Part shown: piece by piece, positions 39,774-49,113 of the stretch
Layout: each line of letters opens with the position of its first letter
Numbering within the stretch: the first letter of the stretch is position 1
NCBI RefSeq assembly: GCF_009671065.1
Contig: NZ_CP046027.1
Span: 1,488,001-1,552,000, forward strand
Length of the DNA stretch: 64,000 nt
Source: Neisseria brasiliensis
Lineage (GTDB): Bacteria > Pseudomonadota > Gammaproteobacteria > Burkholderiales > Neisseriaceae
Reading direction: 5' to 3'
The notes under the pieces: model-generated
Told to the model about the DNA's origin: nothing
What the model saw: the letters and a program-made list of their open reading frames with translations, nothing else
The model's database searches: none
Made by a program: the position numbers and the translations under genes

Positions 39774-39797
39774 CACATTTAAAGGAATAGAAAAATC

Positions 39798-41360
39798 ATG
39801 GATTTCAGTTGGTTAGCCGACCCACATACTTGGATAGGCTTTGCAACGCTTTTGGTGCTCGAAGTGGTTTTGGGCATTGATAACCTTGTGTTTGTCGCGA
39901 TTTTGGCCAATAAGGTCAAACCTTCGCTGCGCGATAAAGCACGGATTACCGGCTTAGGCTTGGCTGTGGTGATGCGCGTCATCATGCTGGCTTTTATGGC
40001 GCACATCATGACCTTGACCGCACCGCTGTTTCACATTGGCGACTGGCCGGTGTCAGGGAAAGATATAATTATGCTCGCCGGTGGTCTGTTCTTGCTTTAT
40101 AAGGCGACTACCGAATTGCACGAGCGCTTGGAAGGTCACAACCATTTTGCCATTGCCGAAACGCAGAAGAAACACGCTGCATTTGGTGCAGTCGTGGTGC
40201 AAATTTTGGTGTTGGACGCAGTATTTTCCATCGACTCGGTGATTACCGCCGTGGCCATGGTGGATCACATTGTGGTGGCGATGGCGGCTGTAGTCGTGGC
40301 GATGACCGTGATGATTATTGCCAGCAAACCGTTGACCGAATTTGTGGAAAAACACCCGACAGTGGTGATGCTCTGCTTGGGCTTCCTGCTGATGATTGGT
40401 TTCAGCCTGATTGCTGAAGCCTTCCATTTCCACATTCCTAAAGGCTATCTGTATGCCGCCATCGGCTTCTCGATTCTGATTGAGGTGTTTAACCAAGTTT
40501 CGCAGAAAAACAGCCGTAAAAACGATTACATCAGCAGCTCATGGCGTAAACGCACGGCTGAAAACGTGTTGGGCATGATGGGTATCCGTGAAACGATTTT
40601 AGCGAAAAATGGTGATGAGGCAGAGGACAGCAGCCATTTTGAAGAAAACGAAAAATCCATGATTCGCAGCGTGTTGACGTTGGCCGAACGTCCGATTCAA
40701 GGTGTGATGATTCCGCGCCGTGAAATTGAGCGCTTGGATATTTCGCAAAGCAAAGAAGAGCAGCGTGAACAACTGCAAAATACGCCATACAGCCGTTTGC
40801 TGGTGGTCGGTAAAGCAGGTGTGGACGAGCCGTTGGGCTACATCAACAAAAAAGATTTGCTGACCCAATTATTGCAAGGCGGCGAATTGAATATTCAGAC
40901 GGCCTTACGCCAGCCGCTGATTTTGCCGGAAACGACTACTGCGCTGAGTGCGATTGAATTGTTCCGCCAAAGCAGTGCGGATTATGCTTTGGTGGTCGAT
41001 GAGTTTGGTGCGGTATTGGGTATGGTGACGATGAAAGACATGCTCGAAACCATCGCCGGTGAATTCCCTGAAGAATTCGAGCGTGAAGAAGAGCCGATGA
41101 TGCAGGCCAATGCCGACGACGAAAGCCTGACGGTGGACGGCGCTTTGGAATACGTCGATTTGGCGCCACAATTAGGCTTGCCGCCACAAGATGAAGATGC
41201 GGACTACCATACCGTCGCCGGCTTGATTATGGAAGAGCTGGAGAGCCTGCCGAACGTTGGTGATTTTGCCGATTTCCACGGCTGGCGTTTTGAAGTGATT
41301 GAAAAAGAAGGCCAGCGCATCGACCGCGTGAAAATCACTCGATTGCCGGAAGAAGAGTAA
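39798..41360 (+). CDS. TerC-family membrane protein with CBS pair and CorC/HlyC domain
   Basis: This 520-residue protein has three parts. The TerC membrane domain (about residues 1-235) has acidic membrane motifs EVVLGIDNLVFVAIL and DAVFSIDSVITAV, thought to move metal ions. A CBS-domain pair (about 290-420: MIPRREIERLDI; ADYALVVDEFGAVLGMVTMKDMLE) follows. A C-terminal CorC/HlyC transporter-associated domain ends it (AGLIMEELESLPNVGD). Related proteins such as E. coli YoaE and YegH have the same layout. TerC proteins are linked to manganese efflux and metalation of exported proteins. AAAGGAATAG precedes the ATG. The leader may regulate it (see 39665-39773). Confidence 0.9.
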   Translation: MDFSWLADPHTWIGFATLLVLEVVLGIDNLVFVAILANKVKPSLRDKARITGLGLAVVMRVIMLAFMAHIMTLTAPLFHIGDWPVSGKDIIMLAGGLFLLYKATTELHERLEGHNHFAIAETQKKHAAFGAVVVQILVLDAVFSIDSVITAVAMVDHIVVAMAAVVVAMTVMIIASKPLTEFVEKHPTVVMLCLGFLLMIGFSLIAEAFHFHIPKGYLYAAIGFSILIEVFNQVSQKNSRKNDYISSSWRKRTAENVLGMMGIRETILAKNGDEAEDSSHFEENEKSMIRSVLTLAERPIQGVMIPRREIERLDISQSKEEQREQLQNTPYSRLLVVGKAGVDEPLGYINKKDLLTQLLQGGELNIQTALRQPLILPETTTALSAIELFRQSSADYALVVDEFGAVLGMVTMKDMLETIAGEFPEEFEREEEPMMQANADDESLTVDGALEYVDLAPQLGLPPQDEDADYHTVAGLIMEELESLPNVGDFADFHGWRFEVIEKEGQRIDRVKITRLPEEE

Positions 41361-41372
41361 TCGGTTATACAA

Positions 41373-41407
41373 AAGGCCGTCTGAAACTTTGCTGTTTCAG
41401 ACGGCCT
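41373..41407. terminator. DUS terminator between terC and rng
   Basis: AAGGCCGTCTGAAA and TTTCAGACGGCCT form an inverted repeat between the convergent genes. Confidence 0.8.
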
Positions 41408-41423
41408 GTTTATTTTAAGAAAG

Positions 41424-42917
41424 TTAAATTAAAACAATATCATACTGTTCTTGCGTGTAAGCAGTTTCTACGGCCAGCGAAATCGGTTTGCCGATAAAAT
41501 CAATCAGCATGGCCAACGATTGAGATTCTTCATCAAGAAACAAATCAATCACATTCGGCGCGGCGAGAATGCGGAATTCCTTGGCATCAAAGCGGCGGGC
41601 TTCACGCACAATCTCGCGTTGAATCTCGTAGCACACGGTTTGTGGTGTTTTCAGACGGCCTCTACCTTGGCAGGAAGGGCAGGGCTCACACAAGATTTGG
41701 TTTAGGTTTTCGCGTGAGCGTTTGCGAGTGAGTTCGACCAAACCTAGGCTGGTAAAGCCGTTGAGCGTGACACGGGTGCGGTCGAAACTCAAGGCTTTGG
41801 CCAGTTCCTGCAACACGGCTTCGCGGTGTTCTTCTTTGGCCATATCGATGAAATCGATGATGATGATGCCGCCCAAATTGCGCAGACGCAGCTCGCGGGC
41901 GATGGTGTGACAGGCCTCGAGATTGGTGCGGAAGATGGTTTCATCAAAATTGCGTGCGCCGACAAAGCCGCCAGTGTTCACATCGATGGTGGTCATCGCT
42001 TCAGTCGATTCGATAATCAAATAGCTGCCAAAATTCAGATTCACGCGCGGTTGCAGCGAGCGGCTGATTTCCTGCTCGATGTTGTGGGTTTCAAACAGCG
42101 GGCGGTCGCCTTTGAACAATTCCAATTTGTCCACCGCACCTTGCACATACAATTGCGCAAACTCAGTCATACGACGGAAATTTTCAGTAGAATCGACCAG
42201 AATTTTTTGCGTATCCACACTAAACATATCACGCAATACGCGCAAGTTGAGCGACAAATCTTGGTAAAGCAGGGTTTCAGGCGGCTGGGTTTTCGATTGG
42301 TGCTGAATGTGTTCCCACACTTTGGTCAGGTAATGAATATCGGCCTGCAATTGCTCGTCGGTGGCGTTTTCCGCATTGGTGCGGATGATGTAGCCGTGGC
42401 ACGCGCTTTCGGGCAGTAAATTCAGCAAACGCTCGCGCAGAATGGTGCGCTCGGCATCGTCTTCAATGCGTTGCGAAATGCCGATATGCTCTTCCTGAGG
42501 TAAATGCACCAAAAAACGGCCGGCCAGCGAAATCTGCGTAGAAAGGCGCGCGCCTTTGGTGTTGATTGGGTCTTTGATGACCTGCACCAAAATGGTTTGC
42601 CCTTCAAACAGCATATGCTCAATGCGCTGTGTTTCGTCGGGATTGCGGCGTTGCTCCAAAACATCGACGATGTGCAGGAAAGCCGCACGCTCTAAGCCGA
42701 TGTCGATAAACGCGCTTTGCATGCCGGGTAAAACGCGGCGCACCACGCCTAAATAAATGTTGCCGACCAAGCTGTGGCCGGTGTTGCGCTCGATGTGCAA
42801 CTCGCAAATGTTGTTTTCTTCCAAAACCGCCACACGCGTTTCCTGCGGGGTGATGTTGACCAAGACGGTTTCGGGCGGACGAATGGTGTCCTTAGGAATC
42901 GGAATACCTGCTAACAT
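41424..42917 (-). CDS. rng: Ribonuclease G
   Basis: This 497-residue RNase E/G family endonuclease matures 16S rRNA 5' ends and degrades RNA. It has an S1-like domain after ILVNITPQETRVAVLEE (GNIYLGVVRRVLPGMQSAFIDIG, about residues 55-77), catalytic Asp motifs in TTIDVNTGGFVG and GGIIIIDFIDM, and the zinc-link CEPCPSCQGRGR near residue 425. The ATG at 42917 (MLAGIPIPKD) is preferred; a longer frame of 18 codons has no homology. The lack of a long C-terminal scaffold separates it from RNase E. Confidence 0.93.
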   Translation of the reverse strand: MLAGIPIPKDTIRPPETVLVNITPQETRVAVLEENNICELHIERNTGHSLVGNIYLGVVRRVLPGMQSAFIDIGLERAAFLHIVDVLEQRRNPDETQRIEHMLFEGQTILVQVIKDPINTKGARLSTQISLAGRFLVHLPQEEHIGISQRIEDDAERTILRERLLNLLPESACHGYIIRTNAENATDEQLQADIHYLTKVWEHIQHQSKTQPPETLLYQDLSLNLRVLRDMFSVDTQKILVDSTENFRRMTEFAQLYVQGAVDKLELFKGDRPLFETHNIEQEISRSLQPRVNLNFGSYLIIESTEAMTTIDVNTGGFVGARNFDETIFRTNLEACHTIARELRLRNLGGIIIIDFIDMAKEEHREAVLQELAKALSFDRTRVTLNGFTSLGLVELTRKRSRENLNQILCEPCPSCQGRGRLKTPQTVCYEIQREIVREARRFDAKEFRILAAPNVIDLFLDEESQSLAMLIDFIGKPISLAVETAYTQEQYDIVLI

Positions 42918-43499
42918 ATTGAATTTCCAAGAATATAAAAAATACTTTTGCAATCTGCCCGCTGGGGGCAAACAGATTGCAAAAGTAGCTTTGTCTTGCC
43001 TTGGTAATGATACTTCAAAAGCCGTTTGCCTGCCATGACTATGATGGTCTTATAAGCACCCGATAGGCCGTCTGAAAACGTAGCAGCAAACATCGCCAAC
43101 CTTTAGCACGACCGCTTATCTGAATTCATCATCCATTCACACGCCCACTTGTAAAATGCGCCTTATGCCCATATAGTGTTTAAAAGCATTCAAGAAAGCG
43201 CATTATGCAACCCGTAACCATGTACACTGGCGCGTTTTGCCCATATTGCACCATGGCAAAAAAGCTTTTGGCCGCCGTGGGCGTGACCGAAATCAAAGAA
43301 ATCCGTGTGGATAAAAATCCGGCCGATTTTGCCGAAATGCAACAATTGAGCGGTCAGCGCAGCATTCCGCAAATTTTTATCGGCGACACCCATGTCGGCG
43401 GTTTTAACGATTTATCAGGCTGCGCCGTAAAACTTCGCCGTTCACGGCGGAGATATAAGGCGCGGACTGCGTAGCAGTCCTAAAACCGTTGATATTCAG

Positions 43500-43916
43500 T
43501 TAATCAGGCGTTTTCTGCTGTTCAATATACTGCCGAATAATCGTAATCGGCGCACCACCACAGCTACCTGCAAAATAAGACGGCGACCACAACGCACCGC
43601 CCCATAATTTTTGTTTGATGCTTGGATAATTTTTCTGTCTAATCATGCGGCTAGATACACCTTTCAAGCTGTTCACCAGTTTTGAAATAGACACTTTGGG
43701 CGGATAGTTCACAAGTAAATGAACATGGTCATCTTCGCCGTCAAATTCCACCAGTTGCGCTTCAAAATCGGTGCAGACGCTCTCAAAAATACCGCGCATA
43801 TCGTCCAAAATTTCTTTTGTGAACACTTTTCGGCGATATTTTGCGACAAATACCAAATGTACATGAAGATTAAAAACAACGTGCCGACCACGTCTTAAAT
43901 CAGTTTCTTTTTCCAT
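43500..43916 (-). CDS. tnpA: IS200/IS605 Y1 transposase TnpA (copy C)
   Basis: This 138-residue protein is identical to the other copies, with HVH at 64-66 and Tyr130 intact. Confidence 0.94.
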   Translation of the reverse strand: MEKETDLRRGRHVVFNLHVHLVFVAKYRRKVFTKEILDDMRGIFESVCTDFEAQLVEFDGEDDHVHLLVNYPPKVSISKLVNSLKGVSSRMIRQKNYPSIKQKLWGGALWSPSYFAGSCGGAPITIIRQYIEQQKTPD

Positions 43917-43960
43917 AGACCAAGTGTAAAATTGCTAAAAATTCCATTATCCATGAAATC

Positions 43961-45103
43961 ATGTTAATACTCAAAACATTCAAATTTGAACTGATGCCAA
44001 ACGGCGAGCAAATCCGCAAAATGAAACAATTTTGCGGTTGTTCGCGTTTCGTATTCAATCGTGCTTTGGCGTATCAAAACGAACAATATCAACAAGATAA
44101 TTCGTTCAAATTTAGCTACACCAAAATCGCAAATTTGCTGCCTGAATGGAAACGAGAATTAGACTGGCTAAAAGACTGCCACAGCCAAGTTTTGCAGCAA
44201 AGTTTGAAAGACTTGGAAAGCGCATTCAAAAACTTCTTTGCCAAACGCGCAGATTTCCCCAAATTCAAACGCAAAGGCGAAAAAGACAGTTTCCGCTTTC
44301 CGCAAGGCTGTAAATTGGAGCAGCAAAATAATCGTATCTATTTGCCCAAAATCGGTTGGGTGCGCTATCGCAACAGCCGACACGTTTCAGGCAGCCTGAA
44401 AAACGTAACCGTATCGCAAAAATGCGGTAAATGGTTTGTATCTATGCAAACCGAAACCGAGCAGGAAATCGCGCAGCCAAACGGTGGCGAAACTGGGATT
44501 GATATGGGTGTTGCCAAATTTGCAACATTGTCCAATGGTCAGTTTTTTGAGCCAATCAACGCATTCAAAACGTTGAAAGGCAAACTAGCAAAACTGCAAA
44601 AACAGTTCAAACACAAAACCAAATTCAGCAAAAACTGGCAGAAACTGAAAGCAAAAATCAGCCGTTTGCACCACAAAATCAGCAATATCCGTAAAAACTA
44701 CCTGCACCAAATCAGCAGCGCAATCAGCCAAAACCACGCGATTGTGTATGTGGAAGATTTGCAGGTGGCGAATATGTCCAAATCCGCTAAAGGCAACGCC
44801 GTGCAGCATGGAAAAAACGTTGCTGCCAAATCAAGCTTAAACCGTGCGATTTTAGACCAGTCTTGGTTTGAGTTTCGCCGTCAGTTGGACTATAAGCTGT
44901 TGTGGCGCGGTGGGCATTTGGTGGCTGTTCCGCCACAAAATACCAGTCGTTGTTGCCCAGCTTGCGGACATACTGCCAAAGATAACCGTCAAACACAGGC
45001 AAACTTTGAATGTGTGCAATGTGGCTATCAAAACAATGCGGATATTGTGGGTGCAATCAATGTGTTAAAGCGCGGTCAAGAGATTTTGGCAGCGCAAAAG
45101 TAA
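43961..45103 (+). CDS. tnpB: RNA-guided nuclease TnpB of IS605 (copy C)
   Basis: This 380-residue protein is identical to copies A and B, with the catalytic Asp181, Glu265 and Asp361 and the zinc finger intact. It reads in the same direction as grxC and secB. Confidence 0.94.
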   Translation: MLILKTFKFELMPNGEQIRKMKQFCGCSRFVFNRALAYQNEQYQQDNSFKFSYTKIANLLPEWKRELDWLKDCHSQVLQQSLKDLESAFKNFFAKRADFPKFKRKGEKDSFRFPQGCKLEQQNNRIYLPKIGWVRYRNSRHVSGSLKNVTVSQKCGKWFVSMQTETEQEIAQPNGGETGIDMGVAKFATLSNGQFFEPINAFKTLKGKLAKLQKQFKHKTKFSKNWQKLKAKISRLHHKISNIRKNYLHQISSAISQNHAIVYVEDLQVANMSKSAKGNAVQHGKNVAAKSSLNRAILDQSWFEFRRQLDYKLLWRGGHLVAVPPQNTSRCCPACGHTAKDNRQTQANFECVQCGYQNNADIVGAINVLKRGQEILAAQK

Positions 45104-45263
45104 AATGAAGTTTCAGGGCAGGACGTGCCCGTAGCGTCTGTGAAGTGAACCGTGCAGTAAGGCGGTCAGCAGCAGAAACCCACCGAAGCGATTTGTGAAT
45201 GGCTCAATGCCGTTCACAAATCGCCGTAGGAATTCCCTCCCTTCAGGGAGGGAAGGACGTCAA
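45104..45263 (+). ncRNA. Probable omega RNA scaffold (copy C)
   Basis: Same right-end segment as in copy A. The adjoining host sequence, which would act as guide, is ATCGCTTGCAACAGCAAGGC, the 3' end of grxC. TnpB loaded with it should recognise an uninterrupted grxC allele preceded by TTTAT. Confidence 0.6.
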
Positions 45264-45333
45264 ATCGCTTGCAACAGCAAGGCGAATTAATTGAATTACT
45301 CAACCCATAACCCTAAACAGATAGGAAAACAAA

Positions 45334-45768
45334 ATGGCAGAAGAATTGCAACCTGTATTCAGCATTGAGCGTTTGTATGTAAAAGATTTGTCTTTGGAAG
45401 TGCCTAACGCACCACAAATCTTCTTGGAGCAAGGCGATCCTGAAGTCGATATGCGCGTGTCAACCGCCAGCCAAAAGCTGGAAGAGGGCATTTACGCTGT
45501 TGACGTAACCGTGACCGTTACCGCTAAGCTGAACGCAGAGCGCACCATGTTCCTGAACGAAGTGACCCAAAGCGGCATTTTCCGTTTGGAAAATATTCCG
45601 GAAGAAGACACCCAATTGCTGTTGGGCGTGGCTTGTCCGAACATCTTGTTCCCATACGCGCGCGAAGCCATTTCTTCAACCGTGACCCGTGCCGGCTTCC
45701 CACCGGTATTGTTGGCACCAATCAACTTCGAAGCGATGTACCAACAACAGCAAGAAGGCAATGCTTAA
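45334..45768 (+). CDS. secB: Protein-export chaperone SecB
   Basis: This 144-residue homotetrameric chaperone keeps preproteins unfolded and passes them to SecA. Family features: [22 protein letters not shown] near the start, [37 protein letters not shown] in the second half. It lies 23 bp after the end of the broken grxC. With copy C present, its transcription may depend on read-through from the IS or on a promoter close to it. AGGAAAACAA precedes the ATG. Confidence 0.96.
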   Translation: MAEELQPVFSIERLYVKDLSLEVPNAPQIFLEQGDPEVDMRVSTASQKLEEGIYAVDVTVTVTAKLNAERTMFLNEVTQSGIFRLENIPEEDTQLLLGVACPNILFPYAREAISSTVTRAGFPPVLLAPINFEAMYQQQQEGNA

Positions 45769-45790
45769 TTTGCAGTCTTGATGTTTCATC

Positions 45791-45822
45791 AAAAGGCCGT
45801 CTGAATTTCAGACGGCCTTTTT
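45791..45822 (+). terminator. DUS terminator of secB
   Basis: AAAAGGCCGTCTGAA directly joined to TTTCAGACGGCCTTTTTT, a strong hairpin with T run. Confidence 0.88.
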
Positions 45823-45866
45823 TCCGTTAAAATACGGCAAACACGATTGCTTTGAATATAACCGCC

Positions 45867-47909
45867 ATGATGACACCCGAAACCCAAAAACAGCTCAAAG
45901 TCACCGACACCACCGCCAAAAAGCTCGACAAGCTGAATTTAAACAGCGCGTGGGATTTGGCGCTGCACCTGCCTTTGCGCTATGAAGACGAAACCCACAT
46001 CATGCCGATTGCCGATGCGCCGGTGGGCGTGCCGTGTCAGGTGGAAGGGGAAGTGGTGCATCAGGAAGTGACCTTCAAGCCGCGCAAGCAATTGGTGGTG
46101 CAGATTGCCGATGGTTCTGGCAGCGTGTTGCATTTGCGTTTTATTCATTTTTACGCCAGCCACCAAAAGCAAATGGCGGTGGGCAAACGCATTCGCGCGG
46201 TGGGCGAAATCAAGCGCGGGTTTTACGGCGATGAGATGATTCACCCGAAAATCCGCGATGCCGAGAGTACCGGTTTGGCCGAAAGCCTTACACCGATTTA
46301 CCCGACGGTGAGCGGCTTAAACCAGCCGACCCTGCGCCGCATTGTTCAGACGGCCTTAGACAGCATTCCTTTGCACGACACCTTGCCCGACGATTTATTA
46401 GGCCGTCTGAAACTGCCACACTTGGCCGAAAGCCTGCGCCTGCTGCACTCGCCGCCGCCGAGCTTCACCATACACCAGCTTTCAGATGGCACCTTGCCCG
46501 CATGGCAGCGGCTGAAATTTGACGAACTGTTGGCGCAGCAACTGTCCATGCGCTTGGCGCGGCAAAAACGCGTCAGCGGCGCAGCGGCACCGTTAAACGG
46601 CGACGGCAGCTTGGTGCAAAAGCTGCTTGACTCGTTGCCATTTTCCCTGACTCAAGCGCAGCAGCGCGTGGTGGGCGAAATCAAGCAAGATTTGACCGAA
46701 ACCTTTCCCATGCACCGCCTGCTGCAAGGCGATGTCGGCAGCGGTAAAACCATTGTCGCCGCCTTGTCCGCACTCACCGCCATCGAAGCCGGTGCGCAAG
46801 TCGCGGTAATGGCGCCGACCGAAATTTTGGCCGAACAACACTTTATCAAGTTCAAACAATGGTTTGAGTCACTCGGTTTGACCGTGGCTTGGCTTTCCGG
46901 CAGCCAGCGCAAAAAAGAAAAAGACAGCAACAAAACCGCTATTTCAGACGGCCTTGCCCAAATCGCCGTTGGCACGCATGCGCTGTTTCAAGACGATGTT
47001 GCCTTCCACAATCTCGGCTTGGTGATTGTCGACGAGCAACACCGCTTCGGCGTGGCGCAACGTTTGGCCCTAAAAAACAAAGGCAACGACGTGCATCAGC
47101 TGATGATGTCGGCCACGCCGATTCCGCGCACATTGGCCATGAGCTTTTTCGCCGATTTGGACGTGTCCGTCATCGACGAATTGCCGCCCAACCGCACGCC
47201 GATTAAAACACGGCTGGTGAATAGCGTGCGCCGTGCCGAAGTCGAAGGGCTGGTGTTGGGCACTTGCCAAAAAGGGCAGCAGGCGTATTGGGTGTGTCCG
47301 CTGATTGAAGAGAGCGAAACGCTGCAACTGCAAACCGCCGTTGATACTCTTGCCGAGCTTCAGACGGCCTTACCCGAACTCAACATCGGCTTGGTGCACG
47401 GCCGCATGAAACCCGCCGAAAAAGCCGAAGTGATGGCCGAATTTATCGCAGGCCGTCTGAATGTGTTGGTGGCGACGACCGTGATTGAAGTTGGTGTCGA
47501 TGTACCCAATGCCAGCCTGATGGTGATTGAACACGCCGAACGCATGGGCTTGGCGCAATTGCACCAGCTGCGCGGCCGTGTGGGGCGTGGCGCCGCCGCC
47601 AGCGCCTGCGTGCTGCTGTTTACCGAGCCATTAAGCGAACTGGCCAAAGCGCGCCTGAAAGTGATTTACGAACACACCGACGGCTTTGAAATCGCCCGCC
47701 AAGACTTGAATATCCGCGGCCCCGGCGAATTCTTAGGCGCACGTCAAAGCGGCGTACCGATGCTGCGGTTTGCCAATTTGGAAGAAGATTTGCACCTGCT
47801 CGAACAAGCCCGCGAAATTGCGCCGAAACTGATTGCCGAACGGCCGGATATTGTGCAGGCGCACTTGGATCGGTGGTTGAGCAGCCGGGAAGGGTACTTG
47901 GGGGTGTGA
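45867..47909 (+). CDS. recG: ATP-dependent DNA helicase RecG
   Basis: This 680-residue superfamily 2 helicase reverses stalled forks and processes recombination intermediates. A wedge/OB domain covers about residues 50-150. Helicase motifs: GDVGSGKTIVAA (motif I, about 290), DEQHRFG (II), MSATPIPRTLA (III), TTVIEVGVDVPNAS (V) and QLRGRVGRGA (VI). The ATG at 45867 or 45870 is chosen over an upstream TTG because it gives the standard N-terminus. The coding region itself holds several AG-form uptake sequences, common in neisserial repair genes. Confidence 0.95.
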   Translation: MMTPETQKQLKVTDTTAKKLDKLNLNSAWDLALHLPLRYEDETHIMPIADAPVGVPCQVEGEVVHQEVTFKPRKQLVVQIADGSGSVLHLRFIHFYASHQKQMAVGKRIRAVGEIKRGFYGDEMIHPKIRDAESTGLAESLTPIYPTVSGLNQPTLRRIVQTALDSIPLHDTLPDDLLGRLKLPHLAESLRLLHSPPPSFTIHQLSDGTLPAWQRLKFDELLAQQLSMRLARQKRVSGAAAPLNGDGSLVQKLLDSLPFSLTQAQQRVVGEIKQDLTETFPMHRLLQGDVGSGKTIVAALSALTAIEAGAQVAVMAPTEILAEQHFIKFKQWFESLGLTVAWLSGSQRKKEKDSNKTAISDGLAQIAVGTHALFQDDVAFHNLGLVIVDEQHRFGVAQRLALKNKGNDVHQLMMSATPIPRTLAMSFFADLDVSVIDELPPNRTPIKTRLVNSVRRAEVEGLVLGTCQKGQQAYWVCPLIEESETLQLQTAVDTLAELQTALPELNIGLVHGRMKPAEKAEVMAEFIAGRLNVLVATTVIEVGVDVPNASLMVIEHAERMGLAQLHQLRGRVGRGAAASACVLLFTEPLSELAKARLKVIYEHTDGFEIARQDLNIRGPGEFLGARQSGVPMLRFANLEEDLHLLEQAREIAPKLIAERPDIVQAHLDRWLSSREGYLGV

Positions 47910-47912
47910 TTT

Positions 47913-47948
47913 AAGGCCGTCTGAAACGCAATATTTTTCAGACGGCCT
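47913..47948 (+). terminator. DUS terminator of recG
   Basis: AAGGCCGTCTGAAA and TTTCAGACGGCCT, four bases after the recG stop. Confidence 0.75.
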
Positions 47949-48006
47949 GCGTTTACGGTACAATCCAATCACATTATTTATGCCGTCTGAAAAAGGAGAA
48001 AAAATC

Positions 48007-48543
48007 ATGAAACCGGAAAATACATTATGCATCGTGGTCGATATTCAGGAGCGTTTGCTGCCTGCGTTGCACGATGCGGAGTCGATGGTTGAGCGCAGCC
48101 GTGTGGTGATTCAGGGTTTGCAGGCTTTGGACGTGCCGTTGGTAGCGACGGAGCAGTATCCGAAGGGCTTGGGTAAAACCGTGCCGGCGGTGCAGCTTTT
48201 GTTGGGCGATGGGGCAGCGGTGTTTGAGAAAACGCGTTTTTCGGCGGTGATTGCCGAAGTGGAAGCTGTGTTGAATGAGAAGAAAATTGAAAACGTGATT
48301 TTGCTTGGTGCCGAAGCGCATGTGTGCATGCTGCAAACGGTGTTGGATTTGCGCGCTAAGGGCTTGGCGGTGTATGTGCCGTTTGATTGCACCACTTCGC
48401 GTAATCCGGCCAATAAAGACAATGCGTTGCAGCAAATGCGCGATGCAGGTGCGGTGGTGAGCAACAGCGAAAGCGTGTTGTTCCAATTATTGGGCGACGC
48501 GAAGCATCCGGCGTTTAAAACTGTATCGAAACTGATTCAGTAA
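48007..48543 (+). CDS. Isochorismatase-family cysteine hydrolase
   Basis: This 178-residue alpha/beta hydrolase of the isochorismatase/YcaC type has the three catalytic positions: Asp in CIVVDIQERLLPAL (about residue 13), a Lys in FEKTRFSAV and Cys in EAHVCMLQTVLDLRAKG (about residue 109). Substrates in this family include isochorismate, nicotinamide and carbamates, and none can be chosen here. The ATG at 48007 follows AAAAGGAG directly; a codon 27 bases upstream is within a DUS and is rejected. The GNAT gene begins 12 bp later, so the two form an operon. Confidence 0.87.
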   Translation: MKPENTLCIVVDIQERLLPALHDAESMVERSRVVIQGLQALDVPLVATEQYPKGLGKTVPAVQLLLGDGAAVFEKTRFSAVIAEVEAVLNEKKIENVILLGAEAHVCMLQTVLDLRAKGLAVYVPFDCTTSRNPANKDNALQQMRDAGAVVSNSESVLFQLLGDAKHPAFKTVSKLIQ

Positions 48544-48555
48544 AGGCCGTCTGAA

Positions 48556-49056
48556 ATGCAATATGTGGTTGCCGAAGCGGTGCAGGACGATTTGCCTGCC
48601 ATTGTCGCTATTTACAACAGCACGATTGAGTCGCGCCAATCGACGGCAGACTTACAGTCGGTGACGGTAGCCGAGCGGCAGGCGTGGTTTGATGCGCATG
48701 GCGGCAAACGGCCGTTGCTGGTGTTAAGGGATGTGCGCAACGAGATTGTGGCGTGGGGCAGCTTCAGCGATTATTATCCGCGCCAAGCCTACCACATCAG
48801 CGCGGAAATCAGCGTGTATGTGCGGCAGGATGTACGCGGTGTCGGCGTGGGTAAAGTGTTGCTGCGCTATATGCTGGAGCGTGCGCCGTCGTTGGGCATC
48901 CGCAATGTGTTGGCGGTGATTTTCGGTCACAATCACGCCAGTATTCGCTTGTTCCGTTCGTTTGGTTTTGAAGAATGGGGGCGTTTGCCGCAGGTGTGCG
49001 ATTTGGAAACGCAGTTGGCAGATATTGTGATTTTGGGTAAGAAGATTTTGGATTGA
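48556..49056 (+). CDS. GNAT-family N-acetyltransferase (phosphinothricin-acetyltransferase-like)
   Basis: This 166-residue protein has the GNAT fold: VAIYNSTIESRQSTAD near residue 17 (typical of the Pat/MddA subgroup), the core strand AEISVYVRQDVRGVGVGKVLLRYMLERA with the acetyl-CoA loop R-G-V-G-V-G-K, and FGHNHASIRLFRSFGFEEWG. Members acetylate phosphinothricin, methionine sulfoximine or related amines. The physiological substrate is not known. It is the second gene of a two-gene operon with the cysteine hydrolase. A DUS core overlaps its start region (GGCCGTCTGAAATG). Confidence 0.85.
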   Translation: MQYVVAEAVQDDLPAIVAIYNSTIESRQSTADLQSVTVAERQAWFDAHGGKRPLLVLRDVRNEIVAWGSFSDYYPRQAYHISAEISVYVRQDVRGVGVGKVLLRYMLERAPSLGIRNVLAVIFGHNHASIRLFRSFGFEEWGRLPQVCDLETQLADIVILGKKILD

Positions 49057-49074
49057 TTTTATTGAAGAAAAAAA

Positions 49075-49095
49075 GCCGTCTGAATTTCAGACGGC
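49075..49095. terminator. DUS terminator between GNAT and amiC
   Basis: GCCGTCTGAATTTCAGACGGC is an almost perfect palindrome between convergent genes. Confidence 0.8.
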
Positions 49096-49113
49096 CTCTT
49101 TATCTTATTTATC

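Larger units (their letters stand above)
43416..45263. mobile_element. IS200/IS605-family element, copy C (1848 bp)
   Basis: Same ends as copy A: CAGGCTGCGCC after TTTAT at the left, GGACGTCAA at the right. Same orientation and same reading phase relative to its target gene as copy A. It disrupts grxC. Confidence 0.97.
43205..45310 (+). pseudogene. grxC: Glutaredoxin 3 gene, interrupted by IS copy C
   Basis: The 5' part (43205-43415) encodes MQPVTMYTGAFCPYC with the redox motif CPYC at residues 12-15 and the glutathione-binding TIPQIFI-like RSIPQIFIG plus GGFND. The 3' part (45264-45310) encodes the last helix (RLQQQGELIELLNP). Removing the 1848-bp element rejoins DL and YRLQ exactly and gives 85 residues, the normal GrxC size. 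The truncated frame now runs 19 codons into the IS. It sits just upstream of secB, as grxC does in many proteobacteria. Confidence 0.93.
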
